DNA from: Prorocentrum cordatum
Taxonomy: Eukaryota > Sar > Dinophyceae > Prorocentrales > Prorocentraceae
Direction: 5' to 3'
Length of the DNA: 64,000 nucleotides
NCBI GenBank assembly: GCA_963575745.1
Contig: CAUYUJ010018059.1
Location: 1,005,001 to 1,069,000, forward strand
The notes under the pieces are model-generated. The model saw nothing but the letters and a program-made list of their open reading frames with translations. It ran no database searches and was not told the origin of the DNA. The first letter of the stretch is position 1. Every line of letters starts with the position of its first letter. A program made the position numbers and the translations under genes. Positions 1 to 11,600 of this stretch are shown here, piece by piece.

Positions 1-41
1 CTCTCGCCCTGGAGCCCACCGCGGGCACCAGGGACTCCGAG

Positions 42-160
42 GCATCGGCCACGGCGGAGCCAGCGGGACCGAAGGCATACGAGCAGCCCATATGGACCCT
101 GGGAGCGCATCGGCCGCGGCGGAGCCAGCGGGGCCGAAGACATACGAGCAGCCTGGGAGC
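42..160. repeat. Tandem duplication, 65-bp unit
   Basis: Two adjacent copies of a 65-bp segment begin with GCATCGGCC at 42 and at 107. They differ at a few positions and the second lacks a short stretch before its end. The rest of 1-740 is GC-rich sequence in which I see no supported gene; its open frames have no recognisable domain. Confidence 0.7.
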
Positions 161-749
161 GCTTGCAGCCAAGAAGCAGCGGCGCCACCCTCTGCTCGCG
201 GCTCCCCCCCAAACGCCTGTCCCTGCCAGGCCCCGTCTGCCGCGCCCACGCGAGGTCCTTCCTTCTTTCAGTGTCTCCCAAGCTATTCAGTGGTCGGAGA
301 GATGTAAGACCCGAATGTTGGGAACTCGAGGTGCACTGGCGGGGCCGTCAGAACAACGGCGGGACCCGGTCCGAGATTGGACGCGAGCTCCCGCTGCAAA
401 CGCATCACCGACACTGGACCGCCGAAACTCATGCCAAGACCGTCAGACAAGCGGCGACACAACTGAGTCCCGGCCAGCCCGAGTCCCACGGTTCCCCCAC
501 ATTTGCTCTTTCCTCTCCTCCGCCTTCAGCCCGGGCTCGTGTGCATGAGCGAGCTGCGGTGTCGAGATGTCAGGCCTTCGGTCCTGGCATTTTGTGGAAA
601 ACACGTCGCCAACGTGCCCTCGCCGCGGGCTGTCAGAATACCTGCTGGCCAGCCGGTACGGCTTCTGCAATCGTCTGGGGGCGCCCCCCCCCTTTCGTCG
701 CGACCCTGGGGCCCAAGAGGGCTCCAAGCGCCCCGCCCCCCGAGAGGCA

Positions 750-888
750 TCCTCGTCTTCCTCCTCCTCCGCCTCCACCACCTCCTCCTCCTTCTCCTCC
801 TCCTCCTCGTCCTCCTCCTCGTCCTCCTCCTCGTCCTCCTCCTCCTCCTCCTCCTCCTCCTCCTCCTCCTCCTCCTCTCCTCCTCTCC
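750..888. repeat. (TCC)n triplet tract
   Basis: A long, slightly interrupted run of TCC/CTC. It reads as poly-Ser, poly-Leu or poly-Pro on one strand and poly-Gly/Arg/Glu on the other, so the open frames across it are artefacts of the triplet period. The sequence between here and the next tract (889-1240) shows no supported gene. Confidence 0.95.
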
Positions 889-1240
889 CTAAAAAACAAT
901 ACGAAAACTACTCTCCTCTTTCCCCGGACTCCGTTCATAAGATACCGGGCCCTCTCCGCGTTCTGCTTTCCGTGTACGCAGGATTCAAACACTTTTTTTG
1001 TTCCCTGATGTTTTGTGCCAATCCGATCGTTTTCGGCGTATAAATATGGTGCTCCCGCTGCAGCGTGGGCCTAATTTTCGGACAGGCCACTTTTCTGGAT
1101 CCGAATCTTCCTTCATTGTCGCCTCCCTCATTGCCACTCCTCCGCCTTCCCCTGGTCTGTTCCTCCCGCTCCTTCCATTCCAGTGCCTGGTGCTGTTCGT
1201 ACTTGTCAAGTTCCTCCCGCCCATCCTCCTGCTCACCCGC

Positions 1241-1346
1241 CGCCTCCTCCTCCTCCTCCTTCTGCTTTTCCTCCCCCTCCTCCGCCTTCTCCTCCTCCTC
1301 CTCCTCCTCCTCCTCCTCCTCCTCCTCCTCCTCCTCCTCCTCCTCC
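1241..1346. repeat. (TCC)n triplet tract
   Basis: Second TCC/CTC run with TTC and CCC interruptions. From 1347 to about 2690 the sequence is mixed GC-rich DNA with open frames in several phases but no recognisable protein. It contains a short direct repeat, TGAAGTAGGAAGGCG, near 2324 and 2405. Confidence 0.95.
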
Positions 1347-2699
1347 CCCTGCGCACGCAGCTACGCTTTTTCCTGATTGCGCATGGCACGATGTGGACTT
1401 TCGGCTGGAGTTGCAGGTCGGCTATGACACGCGTCCGCAGACAGAGGTAACATCAGCGCAGTGGGAAGGGATGCGGGGGAGGGATGTACATGGGATGTCA
1501 GATGAGGCACGAGCGCACCCAGCTTGCCTCAACTCACCCCCTCCCTCCCCCGGATGCCCACGACGGCTGGGGAAGCACACGTAGTCCAACAGTTTGCCCA
1601 AGCTTTTGCCCACCATCAAACCGCAGCAACACTTCCAGGCATGCAGGCGACGGCGGTGGCTCGCTGTAGGCGTCCGCAGGGCCGAGCGGAGCGCCCGCGG
1701 CGACGGGTGGCCTCGCCTTCTTGCGGAAACGACCCCTCGCCTCGATGCTGTTGCCGGCGGCTGCGGCGACGCTGGAGGCGGCTCTTTCGTAGCAGACCTG
1801 CCCAGACAGTCCACCACGAGCGAACACACTTCTATCCACCACCGTGCCGCGAGAGTCCTGAGTCCCCAGGATGGAGTATCAAGGGCCCAGACCCCACATT
1901 CTCACATATTCTGGAGCTCCTAGCGTGCCTCCCGCCTTTCCGCGGCGCTTCCCGCAGGACTTCTTCGGAGCGGCGAGCGCCCCAAAACGGGGCACTAGGG
2001 CCCCGAGAGGCCTCTGCTCTAGAGCCTAGGCACGGTGGCGGGATAGGCCGAAGGCCAGTGAACTACCAGCTAATGAGGAGCCCCGCGCCAGAGATCAGAG
2101 AGATTAGGCGACAGACGGACAAACGACGTAAAGGACGACGGACGAAGGGGACGGGCGGGCGAATGGGTGGAATGGCGCGCCGGGCGCGCGCCTGGGTGGC
2201 ACATCGGGCAAACAAACGTGCCTCACCTCCCCCGCCACAAGGAGCTGGTGAGCACTGTGAAAAACCAAGAGCAGACAAGCAAGGCAATATATACACGTCG
2301 GTCGGAAGAAGTAGGTAAAAACATGAAGTAGGAAGGCGGAGTACGTTGATTGGGTCGAGGCCCCCCCAGAGAATAACAAAACACAGCAAAAGCGTGTCGA
2401 TTCTTGAAGTAGGAAGGCGCTTGAAGTAGATTGGGATCTGGGAATCCAAAAATACCTACTTTCAACGACCGGCGTGTACACATGTTCCCTGTCAGCGCAG
2501 GTCGGGCGAGTCGATTGCACCACCGAGCCCATCGAAACCGTCAGGTGGAGTCTCGACAGGGAGAAGGGGCTCGCCCGCAGGGGTGCACAGTCGAGTCGAT
2601 CGAGACTCGACCGAGGCCGCCCGCAGGCATTCGCACACAGAATCCACTCGATCGAATCGTGGACGTCCCTCTTCATCTAGTACTCTTCGCCACCTCGAA

Positions 2700-2872
2700 G
2701 GGGCCCTGGGACACACACAAAGAAGTGCACACAAGCAACAGGACTCTCCCTATCTTTTAAAATATTTTCTGGGTGTTTGTCTTCCCCCCAACTTCCCACA
2801 TTTTCCAAAATTTCCGGGGGGATCGACGATTACTTGTGTCTGTGTTTTTTCCCCTCCTGACACCTCTCCTTC
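2700..2872 (+). repeat. Dispersed repeat family B, copy 1
   Basis: AT-richer stretch than its surroundings. It has a CACACAAA-rich left end, a core with TTTTCTGGGTGTTTGTC and TTTTCC, then a GACGATTA block and a pyrimidine-rich right end with CTCCTGA. The same order is found near 9235, 18688 and 44243, always on this strand. A GGGGCCCTGGGACAC junction lies just before the left end, as it does at 18688. Confidence 0.7.
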
Positions 2873-3059
2873 CGCAGGCACGCGCGCGCAGCTGCACGCA
2901 GACTGCAAGGCCAGCCCCCCTTGAAGACCGCCCGCGATGTTTTTTGCTCTGCGGCGCCCCGGCGAGCCGACACCGCTGGCACGCGCCCCAGGGGCCAAGC
3001 CTGCCCCTGAACGCCCTGGCTTCGAGGCCAGAACTCACCCAGACATGATGGCGCCGTAC

Positions 3060-3225
3060 AAAAAATCAGGACGGGAAGTTTTTGGCTATTTTCGGCCCCA
3101 AGGAGCCCTCGCTGGGCCCTAGGACCGTCAGAAAACGATTCAGGACGAAAAACCGGTCCTGGGGAACGGGTCGGGACTTCCAGGGACGCCGTCCTGAAAA
3201 ATCAGGACGTCGCATTTCTGGGTAT
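3060..3225 (+). repeat. Dispersed repeat family C, copy 1
   Basis: Core order: GACGGGAAG, TTTTTGGC, a CGGCCCCAAGGAGCCCTCGC block, GGGCCCTAGGACCGTC, a GGACGAAAAACCGG block, then GGGTCGGGACTTC. The same order recurs near 19250 on this strand and inverted near 5030, 18535, 21190, 35140 and 51105. It is non-coding by appearance: no frame is conserved between copies. Confidence 0.65.
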
Positions 3226-3299
3226 ACATACCTATACGACCACCCTTCGGGTGATAAGGAGGTCGTGGGGGGGGGAGAGGGGGGGGGGAACCAACATCT

Positions 3300-3935
3300 G
3301 ACTCGATCGATCTCACTATCGATCTCACTCAACGGGACACCGCGGGACACCACGGGACACCACGGGACACTTGTCGATCTCACTATCGATTTCACTATCG
3401 ATCTCACTCAACGGGACACCACGGGACACCACGGGATACCAAGGGACATCAGGGGACTCCGCGGGACACCACATCGATCTCACGATCGATCTCACTAGCG
3501 ATCTCACTCAACAACGGGACACCACGGGACACCTCGGGACACCTGTCGATCTCACTATCGATTTCACTATCGATTTCACTCAGCGGGACACCAAGGGACA
3601 CCGCGGGACACCTCGGGGCACCACATCGATCTCAGTAACGATCTCACTATCGATTTTACTCAACGGGACATCACGGGACGCCTGTTGATCTTACTATCGA
3701 TCTCACTATCGATCTCACTCAACGGAACACCACGGGACACCACGGGACACTTGTCGATCTAAGTATCGATCTCAGTAGCGATCTCAGTATCGATCTCACC
3801 CAACAGGACACCACGGGACACCACAGGACACCACGGGACACCGCGGGGACACCGCGGGCCCAGTCCCAGCCACCGGCGGACGGGACACCACGGGACACCA
3901 CGGGACACCGGCGGGACACCACGGGCCCAGTCCCA
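3300..3935. repeat. Compound minisatellite, GGGACACCAC plus ATCGATCTCACT units
   Basis: Blocks of a ~10-bp unit (GGGACACCAC) alternate with blocks of a 12-bp unit (ATCGATCTCACT and variants), giving a higher-order period of roughly 100 bp. The right end keeps only the 10-bp unit and adds a CCCAGTCCCAGCCACCGGC block, present twice near 3858 and 3926. Confidence 0.9.
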
Positions 3936-3960
3936 GCCACCGGCTGCTGGGCGCACGGAC

Positions 3961-3993
3961 TTTCGCTTCTTCTTCTTCTTCTTCTTATTCTTC
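3961..3993. repeat. (TTC)n microsatellite
   Basis: Short TTC run at the end of the compound minisatellite. The following 3994-4310 is mixed sequence with no supported gene. Confidence 0.9.
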
Positions 3994-4317
3994 GGCCTAC
4001 CTACAGGAGCATCACGCGCAGCTTCGCCTCGCCCGCACGCACGACCCGAAACCGAAACCAAAACCGATTTCCCGGTGGGGGGTCTCCGTTTCACTGCGAT
4101 CTCACCCCCCAACCTCCGATCCACCACCAGTGGGGGCAGCACCCCCGGGGGCAGGGGACATGGACATACTTCGGCCCGAGGGAACCCGAAAATTACCATA
4201 TCCACCGCCACCCGAGGTCAAGTAAGATCGGTCCCCACAGGCGGTGAACATGCATAAACCCAAACCTCGGACTGACCCCTGCGCCTCCATCACCCCCTGC
4301 CAGGTGCAGTCAACATC

Positions 4318-4525
4318 AAATCGGGAAATCGGGTCGAATCGGAATGTGTATCGAATCGGGTCGCATCGGCACGGAATCGGATCCGAATCGGATCGGCCGC
4401 GCCAGGATGCACAACAGCACTGCACAGGCATCGGCGCGCATCGCATTGTCGGAACACCAGGACCGAACCAGATCGAGCCGGCCAGCATCGATGTCGAATC
4501 GGATCGATCGGATCGAGCTGGACCC
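4318..4525. repeat. Degenerate AATCGG/ATCGGATC repeat
   Basis: Many imperfect copies of AATCGGGTCG, ATCGGATCGG and GCATCGGC, too degenerate for a fixed period. Similar GATCGAATCG words recur near 6640-6730. Between 4526 and 5030 the sequence is GC-rich with several ATCCTGC and GACCCGG words and no supported gene. Confidence 0.65.
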
Positions 4526-5029
4526 TGCTCGCTGGCCGTGGATCAGAGGGCGCAGCCTCCGCTGACAGCGCAGGGACCCTGTGCAGAGGGGGGGAGGCCC
4601 CTGCGCCCCCCCCCCGCAAGGCTTGCCCTCGCAGCCTGCCTCCCGCACCGACCAGCTGCTCGCACCGACGGGGGGCCTCGAGAGGGCCAGGAGGCGGCAG
4701 GCGAAGGCGGCCCGCTCACCAGAGCGCCGACGGCATGCTCTCTGCCTTATCCGAGCGTGCTTCCTCGGCCTCGGCACCTGGTCGGGGATCTACTGAGCCG
4801 GGTCGACCCAGACCCGGGTCAGTCGGGGTCTGCAGGGATCCTGCAAGAGAGGCTGCAGGATCCTGCACGCAAGCCCGGGCCCGTGCACCCCCTGGCTGCG
4901 CAGGATCCTGCCAGATCTGGCGCTCCGACCGACCCCCGGTTGCTTTGACCCCCGTCCTGTGAGCCCCGATCCGGGGGCCGTCACCGGGCCCCGGGACGCA
5001 GACGGACCCTGGCAAAGGGGTCCCAAAGA

Positions 5030-5245
5030 TCCGTCGTGATTTTTGTCAATGCGCGGTCCCCGGAAGCCTTGACCCACTCCCCAGGACCGGTGCTTCCTCC
5101 TGGGCCGTTTTTGGACGGCCCCGAGGCCCGGCGAGGGCCCCCCGAGGACGACAATGGGCAGCAAAAACCTCCCGCCCTGAGCTTTGTACGCCGCGATCGT
5201 GCCTGGGGACGGGCCCTCGGAGAGGGGTCGGGACTTCGGGGCCCG
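5030..5245 (-). repeat. Dispersed repeat family C, copy 2 (inverted)
   Basis: Reverse-oriented relative of the element at 3060. Recognisable blocks are CGTCGTGATTTTTGTC, a CCGTTTTTGGACGGCCCCGAG block, GGCGAGGGCCCCC and a second GGGTCGGGACTTC segment near 5227. The presence of two such segments may mean two nested copies. Confidence 0.55.
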
Positions 5246-5455
5246 CGCGCTGCGAGAGCCACGTCGCCAGGACGCCCAGGGCCGCCGCAATGGGGGCCGC
5301 TGCGGGGCCCTGCCGCCGCCCAGAAAGGCCGCTCCTGGACGCCACCGCGCCGGGCCGCTGCATGCCGAGCGCGTCGGGGGACTGCGGCGGCCACACGACC
5401 TGGGCGGGGAGGCGGCAGGGGGGACGGAGGGAGGGGCGAGGGGGGGGGGGGGGGG

Positions 5456-5484
5456 GTCCTCCTCCCCCTCCTCCTCCCCCTCCT

Positions 5485-5580
<96 letters not shown>

Positions 5581-5745
5581 TCCTCCTCATCTTCCTCCTC
5601 CTCCTCCTCCTCCTTCTCTTCCTCCTCCTCCTCCTCCTCGAGGGGGGAGGGAGAGGATGGGGACGAGGACGACGAGGACGAGGGCCTGGACGACGACGAG
5701 GGCGAGGAGAAGGACGAGGAGGACGGGGCCGAGGAGGGGGGAGGC
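5456..5745. repeat. TCC/TTC tract followed by GAC/GAG tract
   Basis: A pyrimidine triplet run (TCC with periodic TCATCTTCC) to about 5640, then an abrupt change to a purine-rich GAGGACGACGAG-type run on the same strand. Read on the minus strand the first part encodes poly-Glu, which explains the 238-residue acidic open frame; there is no recognisable domain. Confidence 0.9.
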
Positions 5746-5790
5746 TTGAGCAAGTCAAGCAAGGTCCAGGGGTTTGTTCATCGGCTGCAG

Positions 5791-5922
5791 GCCAGAGTGA
5801 CCTATGGTGCGCGGCTTTAGGGGGCCGCGGAAGGGGCGGGGGGTCAGGGTGGGCGGCAAATCCAAGCGCGCAGGCTTGTGCTGGGGATACCTCCGTGTGC
5901 CCGCACCAGAGGTCACTCTAGC
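5791..5922. mobile_element. MITE-like element, family D, copy 1
   Basis: 132 bp bounded by imperfect inverted ends. The left end is GCCAGAGTGACCTATGGTGC and the right end, read inverted, is GCTAGAGTGACCTCTGGTGC. Just inside both copies lies a GGGGGCCGCGG block. A second copy is at 18876. There is no coding capacity, so it would be a non-autonomous element. No flanking duplication is clear. Confidence 0.7.
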
Positions 5923-6383
5923 GGAGGGTCACCCTGGCTCGTGCCCGAGGTGCGCAGCTCTTCGAAGCCTCCCGCCCTCCCTCTATCCATCCGTCCTTGA
6001 CACCAGCTCCAGGGATTGAAGAGCGATCAATGCAATGCGCCTGGCCCTGTGGCGTCGCCGCCGTCCTCGCCCAAGGAAAATCGGATACCAGCTCCGACGG
6101 CCAGACATCGAAGAGATCTCCGAAACGGCGGGGCCATCGTTCCGATTGGCCTCATGCAGGCATCGTTGAACCCAGGAAGCCACAACTTATCCATACGTTC
6201 ACCAGCGTCGCAACCCGACTCGAATCCGTAGCACTCCGCAGCTGCGGATACGAGCGAGGGGGCGGCGGGGAAGCCGACAGTCTGCGGGGCTCCGAAGAAG
6301 CCCGCCGCATGCGCCCAATTTCTTAAATTATGCAACGAGCCCGCCGCAGGTGCCGTTTTTTTGGGGGGGGTAAAAATAATGAG
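5923..6383. other. Unassigned single-copy-looking sequence
   Basis: Mixed composition with no obvious repeat and several short open frames. None has a recognisable motif, and I see nothing supportable as a gene or RNA. Confidence 0.4.
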
Positions 6384-6560
6384 AATGGGTCGCGGGCAAG
6401 TCGCGGATGGGTCGCGGGCCGGGCCGCGGGCCGAATCGCGGGTGGGACGTGGGTGGGTCGCGTGGTCGGTCGCGGGTGGGTCGCGGGTGGGACGACGACA
6501 ACAAACAACCAACACAATCAACAAACAACAAACCACAAACAACAGACAACGCAACAGCAA
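6384..6560. repeat. GGGTCGCGG minisatellite and CAA-rich tail
   Basis: Up to about 6495 the sequence is built from GGGTCGCGG-type 9-12 bp units. It then switches to an AACAAACAACCAAC-type CAA-rich stretch. Both produce open frames by repetition only. Confidence 0.8.
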
Positions 6561-6884
6561 TGATCCGCACCGCGGAACCTCACTGCAGCCACGCCCCCAG
6601 GGACACTGAATGACCGTTCGGCCCCCCTCACTCTGATATTTTGTCCGATCGAGTCGCATCGAATAAAACATCCAATCGGGGGAGGAAGACAGTCGCACCT
6701 GCAGATGCGTGATCGAATCGATCGATGCCGAGTGCGGGCGCGGTCATTTCTGATAGAGTCGGTCAAGCTGCGAGCAGCTCTGATCTCGCCCTCAGGGAGC
6801 ATGGGGAGAGAAGGTGGAGGAGCAAACTCTCCGCCATAGACGGGGCCATGCCCTCACGGCTCTCACCCTCCCTCCATGTCTCTC

Positions 6885-7000
6885 TGCTCTCGCGCTCCCT
6901 CTCTCTCTCTCCCTCTATCTATCCCGTGCTCTCTCGCTCTCTCTCGCTCTTCCTCACCCTCTGTTTCCATCTCTCTCTCTCTCTCTCCCTCTCCTTCTCT
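6885..7000. repeat. (CT)n microsatellite
   Basis: CTCTCTCT runs broken by GCTC and CCCT. From 7001 to 7536 there is mixed sequence with no supported gene. Confidence 0.9.
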
Positions 7001-7536
7001 GGCGACGAGCCATCGAAGTACAGGGGGATAAAAGACTGGGGCGGGCCGCACGCGAGAGGCAGCGCGCGACCGGAGACACGTGCTCCGGCGTGGCCACGAC
7101 CGGCCGGGGCTCGTCGCCGTCGCTGCGAGAGAGCACCGCTTTGCCCGTGCAGCGGGGGCGCCCCTCCTGCCTCCGCTCCCCCTCTCCCTGCAGTCGGGGC
7201 CTTGGCCTAAGGAACGATAAATAAGGAACGAGGCCCCTTTTTCCCACAAGTTAAGCTCCGATCTCCCATCGGGAACCAAAGGAAAACCCAAGGCAAAGTG
7301 TGAAGCAATCAAGGAACACGGAGCCCCTCCCCAACGAAAAGGGTTCCTTCTTCAGGGCCCCGACTGTACCCGTCCCCGCCTTCTCCCCGCCTGCTCTCCC
7401 TGCCCTCCCCGCACCCCGCGTCGGTCACCCCGAAGAGGTGCTCCGTGACAGCTGAGCTTCCGCTGCTCTCGTCCAAGTCCGCGTGTCTGTGCTGATGGCT
7501 GCTTGAGAAGGAGAGGCAACGCCATGAGCATAGGCT

Positions 7537-7648
7537 TGTGGCGCTCCGCGCGGACTTCTTGGATCTGCGCTGGACCCCCGTCCCTGGCGCGCGGAGCGCG
7601 CCAGGGGCGGCACGGATCCAATAAATCCGCGAGCGCCAGAGATTCTGT
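7537..7648 (+). mobile_element. Foldback repeat family H, copy 1
   Basis: Palindromic element. The left arm has GTGGCGCTCCGCGCGGAC and TTCTTGGATC, the centre is GCGCGGAGCGCGCC, and the right arm has GGATCCAATAAATCCGCG and AGCGCC. Relatives are at 41497, 43741 (inverted) and 51294. On the minus strand the arms read through as short peptides of the SARISWIR kind, shared by all copies because the DNA is shared. There is no tRNA-like fold with a T-loop. Confidence 0.7.
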
Positions 7649-8512
7649 TTATGGCGTCTTTCCTTCTTCGATGCTTGCAGCTGGGTCCAGCAAACGGTCT
7701 GCGGGCAACGGGGCGCGTCGGAAGCGCATCGGGCACATGGGGCACGGGAGGGCAGGGACCAAGAGGACGGGGAGCGCCGCGAGACGGCCGGAGCGACGAC
7801 AGATCGTGAAGAGCTTCGGGATGTCGCCAAGCAAGCTCACGTGGTCGACGCGGTCAATGCGAGCGCAGGCTACCGTCAACCCGTGCAGCAAGGAGGCGCG
7901 ATGAGGCTGCAAGGTCCTCGGAAGCCCAGTCCGAGGTTTTTTCAGCGGGGCGCGGCCAACGAAAGTGGCCAATGATGGACCGAGGAGGCAAGGATGCAAG
8001 GGTACCATTGGGAAGGTTGCCCATCCTTACTATGCGGTTCGATTGTAGGGGAACGGCCACACACACCGACAAACCGCAATCTGGGACATGTGGACCACAC
8101 GCAGCAATGGGCAACCTAAGCAGTTTCGGCCACTCGAGTCATGCAGAGTGGCAAACAAAAATGCCCTCCCCACACCCCGACGTTGTGATTGCTTCACTGC
8201 CTGTACCCCCAGGGGCCTCAACCCCGACGTAAGACTCGGGTTCTGGGAACTGGTGTTGACCTGACGGGGCTATCACGAACATTACGACACCCATGCTGAA
8301 AATTGGCGCGACCTCCCGCTGCAAACATCCCACGGAAACTGGACCGTCAAAATCCAGCAGGATGCGCTCGTCAAAAAGTGTCGGCAAGCCCGAGTTCTTG
8401 CGTACCCGAGTCTCACGTTCTCCCTCCCCCTGGGCGGGCCTCTCCTCCCGAGTCGTTCCGTCCACGGCCTCTCGGGGCCCGGCACGGGCGCCCTGGGAGG
8501 GACCAATATCGA
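7649..8512. other. Unassigned sequence
   Basis: Mixed-composition, mostly single-copy-looking DNA with overlapping open frames on both strands. No frame has a domain I recognise and none stands out by length, so I do not call a gene here. Confidence 0.4.
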
Positions 8513-8660
8513 GTCGGGCATGTCCTGCTACAGACGGATGCTGGAAGACAGAAGTCAAACAAGCCAACAGAGAAAACCCCAAACCAGCACGACAAATCGT
8601 CACCAGACCATTTTCTCAACTATTCTTGACTGATTCCTCCTGCAGGGGGACACGCCCGCC
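8513..8660 (+). mobile_element. MITE/introner-like element, family A, copy 1
   Basis: 148 bp. Starts GTCGGGCATGTCC and ends CTGCAGGGGGACACGCCCGC, inverted relative to the start. The interior is AT-richer and carries the family features in diverged form (AACTATTCTTGACTGATT). No clean flanking duplication is visible, so this is probably an old copy. A TTGAG lies just after the right end. Confidence 0.75.
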
Positions 8661-8799
8661 TTGAGCCCACCATGGCCCAGGAGGGCCTCGTCCTCGCTGC
8701 TCCTCCGCGGCGCGGGAGGGGCCTGAGCCTCTCCCCCGCCCCAAACTCCTGGCACCGCACCGGGCACCCCCGTCCTTTGGGAGGGCCCCCGTGGGGACA

Positions 8800-9003
8800 C
8801 GGGTGACATCGAGGGCAAGCGAGGAGGGGCCGGCTCTCTTGGACGGCTCGGAAGTCCCCAGGGGGCCTGCTGAGATGTGTTCTGAGACTTCCCCGAAGAC
8901 ACGGAAATCTGCTCAGAAGGCGCGAGGGCTTCTGACAAGTCCCGCCGCCCTCTGAGCAGGTCTTCCCCTTCTCACTTCCCCCCCTCGCTCGCCACCGAGT
9001 CCC
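8800..9003. mobile_element. Foldback element family J, copy 1
   Basis: About 200 bp with self-complementary halves. The left arm includes GGGCAAGCGAGGAGG and the right arm CTTCTCACTTCCCCC followed by CCTCGCTCGCCACCGA. Internal words such as TCGGAAG and CTTCCCCGAAG can also pair. The right arm closely matches that of the element at 52936, and another relative lies upstream of the transporter gene at 59230. Confidence 0.6.
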
Positions 9004-9234
9004 CAGCCACCGATCTCTCGAGTACAATGCTCGTGGTCACAACCCAGCTCTTTTGCACAAACAGGGCGGCGACAACACTCGCACTGGACAGGCACGGTCG
9101 GATAGAGAGGACGACGACGGCGAGGACAAGGGCAAGGTCCACGAGGACGAGATGCACTGCTCATGATCAGCCCGGCACGCTTGCGCAAAACACGTGGCGG
9201 CAACACGGAAGGAGCCCACGGACTCACAAATAGA

Positions 9235-9386
9235 TGGACACACATCTCAGGAATCCTACATTTTTTCCAATCCGTTCGGGATTGTCGTCTTGCCCCCTAC
9301 TCCCCATCTTTTCCAACATTTTCCTGGGAGTCGACGATTCATTGTGCCTGTGTTTGTTTCTCCCTCCTGAAACACTTGCACAGGAC
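9235..9386 (+). repeat. Dispersed repeat family B, copy 2
   Basis: Same block order as at 2700: CACACATCTCAGGAATCC, TTTTTTCCAATCC, TTGTCGTCTTGCCCCC, TTTTCCTGGGAGTCGACGATT, TGTGTTTGTTTC and CCCTCCTGA. From 9387 to 9960 follows GC-rich sequence without a supported gene. Confidence 0.7.
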
Positions 9387-9961
9387 AGGCACGGCCTGAC
9401 ACAGAACGAAGCCAGACGACGAGGACGAGGAGCAGAACGACACCGAGGGCGAGGACTGGAAGACACGACCGAGGACGAGGCACCGGGGGGACGACGTGAC
9501 GAGGAAGAGGGCACCGGCGAGAGCGAGGAGGCCTCCAGAGGGGGGCCCAAGAAGCAACGACGTGTCATGTCTTGTTAGGTCCTCGGCAGGCGTACTCGCC
9601 TTTCCGTTTTCCCGACGCTCCACGATGGCGGCCCCGAAGAGGCCCCCGAGGGGGCCCCGAAGAAGGTTCTCAAGGGGGCCCCGAGGCGGCCCGAGAGAGG
9701 GCCGGGGAACGCGGGCACGGCCGGGGAAGAAAACGCGGGTCCTGCCGGCCACCTCCTCGGAGAGCACCTGCGGCTTCCACGCGAAGGCCCCGTCCAGCTC
9801 CGCCATGGGGCCTTCCGCCACTGCCGGAGGACGCCGCCCCTGGGTGTGGCAGGGCCCTCCCCCCCCCAAGTGGGAACCGAGCCAACTGGGCGGCGGCGGA
9901 AGCGAGAGGCGGAGAGGGGGAGAGACGGAGAGGGGAGAGAGAGCGGGAGGCAGAACGGATA

Positions 9962-9974
9962 GATGAAGGAGAGG

Positions 9975-10012
<38 letters not shown>

Positions 10013-10185
10013 AAACAAGGCGAAAGAGAGAGAGAGAAAACAAGAGAGAGAGAGAGAGAGAGCGAGCTAAAGTTAGAAAGAGAGAGAGAGAGAGGGAAAG
10101 ACATCTAGATACACATGGGGATCGATGTAGACAAGGAGAGAGTGAAAGAGAGAGAGAGAGAGAGAGCGCAACAAAAGCGAGAGAG
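9962..10185. repeat. (GA)n microsatellite
   Basis: Long GAGAGA runs broken by AACAAG, CTAAAG and CATCTAG segments. Open frames on both strands (Glu/Arg or Ser/Leu) are repeat artefacts. Confidence 0.95.
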
Positions 10186-11340
10186 ACAACACACAACAAG
10201 TGGATGCCACGAACCGCGGAAAAGACGCATGCCTCCTCCCCTCTACTCTGAGCTCCCCCTCCCTCCCTCCTCCCTTCCCTTCCCTTGTCCTCTGCTCATG
10301 CCCCTCCCGTTCCCCCATCTCCCTCCCGTCCTCCTTCAGGACCTGTGCCTCTGATCACTGCAGCCTCCAATTCCTCATCTCGTGCCAACCTCCCGTCGAA
10401 GCTCTCGCCTGGCTGCGGCTGCACGCGTCACGTTGGGAACCGAGGCCGTCCCTAAGCCGTACGTCAGGGGGAGACCCTGGGCACGCGGCCTGGGTGTCAC
10501 CAGCACAGAGGAAACACATTGCCAGGAGAGGCAGCTCGCGATTGCGCTTCGACAAGTATGGTTGGACGAGGAATTGCGGAGCACAGGTGGAACCGGTAGG
10601 GAGACATAGACATATACATGACTCAGACTGAAAGCTTTTGTCATGCAGCCAGGAATGGGCGCCACCTGCGAGCAAAGATTAAATATCGCGTGCCGATGCG
10701 CGCCAAGCGCATAGGCAGAACATAATATTCTCAGGCTCAGAGAAGAAGGCCATTCGTGTAGATGTCGCCAGGGTCTTCGCGTAGGTGCCGCCATTCCAGC
10801 CTGAGGCAGAGCCAGCCATGATAAGCGAGAGCAGGAATGAGCAGGCTTCCCATGTGGCATCAATGAAGCTGGCAACAGGCCAAAGCAACTCACATTATCT
10901 GAAGCTCGGAAGTTCTCGACCGCGCCTACGGTCGCTCGCGAACCACCGCACAGAGCATACACATGAAGGCACGACCCAACGACTCCTCGCTTCCACTCAA
11001 CATCTGGACGTGGCCTCGGAATCACCCATCGGCATCCACGCCTGCCTAAGCGTTTTCGGACAAACAAACCGACTCCTGCTGCTACCCGCAACGCAGCCGC
11101 CCAACTCGGGCCGCCCACGCACCCCACATCGCCACCTCAACGCTCCTCGCTACCCTGCCGCGACAAGCAGGTAATGGAAAGACCATTCAGTCCACCTGGG
11201 CTTCTACCACGCACACACCAAGGAACATGTTCTAGCCTGGGAGGGCCAAGACAGATCCTCTGACTTCGCCGCCAAGAAAGAAACGCAACCAACATAGAGG
11301 ACGGAAACAGCTTTTCCGCACGTCGAACTCAGGAAAACGC
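10186..11340. other. Unassigned mixed-composition region
   Basis: The longest stretch in the first 14 kb without an obvious repeat. A 69-codon minus-strand frame (10888-10679) and a 129-codon plus-strand frame (10785-11174) overlap, and neither shows a known motif. An ancient gene fragment is possible but I cannot support one. Confidence 0.35.
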
Positions 11341-11344
11341 GCCG

Positions 11345-11600
11345 CATCTCGTGTCCGGAGGAGGAGGAGGGAGGAGGAGGAGGAGGGAGGAGGAGGAGGA
11401 GGAGGAGGAGGAGGAGGAGGAGGAGGAGGAGGAGGAGGAGGAGAGGAGGAGGAGGAGAGGTAGGAGGAGGGAGAGGAGGAGGAGGAGGAGGAGGAGGAGG
11501 AGGAGGAGGAGGAGGAGGATGAGGAGGAGGAGGAGGAGGAGGGAGGAGGGGGAGGAGGGAGGGAGGAGGGGGAGGATGACGAGGAGGAGTGGGGAGGTCC
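11345..11600. repeat. (GGA)n triplet tract
   Basis: Purine-strand counterpart of the TCC tracts, over 250 bp with GGGA and GATGAG interruptions. It is followed at 11620-11710 by a GCCGTC run and a GCCAGCCGTGAGGCC block like the right end of the composites at 24980 and 56610. Confidence 0.95.

Noticed and set aside
4790-5921. Acidic poly-Glu and Arg-rich frames of 238-322 codons
   Set aside because: They are translations of the TCC/TTC and GAG/GAC tracts; no conserved domain and several competing frames.
7537-7648. Family H palindrome as a tRNA or small RNA gene
   Set aside because: The arms pair end to end as one hairpin, without a cloverleaf or conserved loops; copies vary in the centre, as expected of a foldback element.
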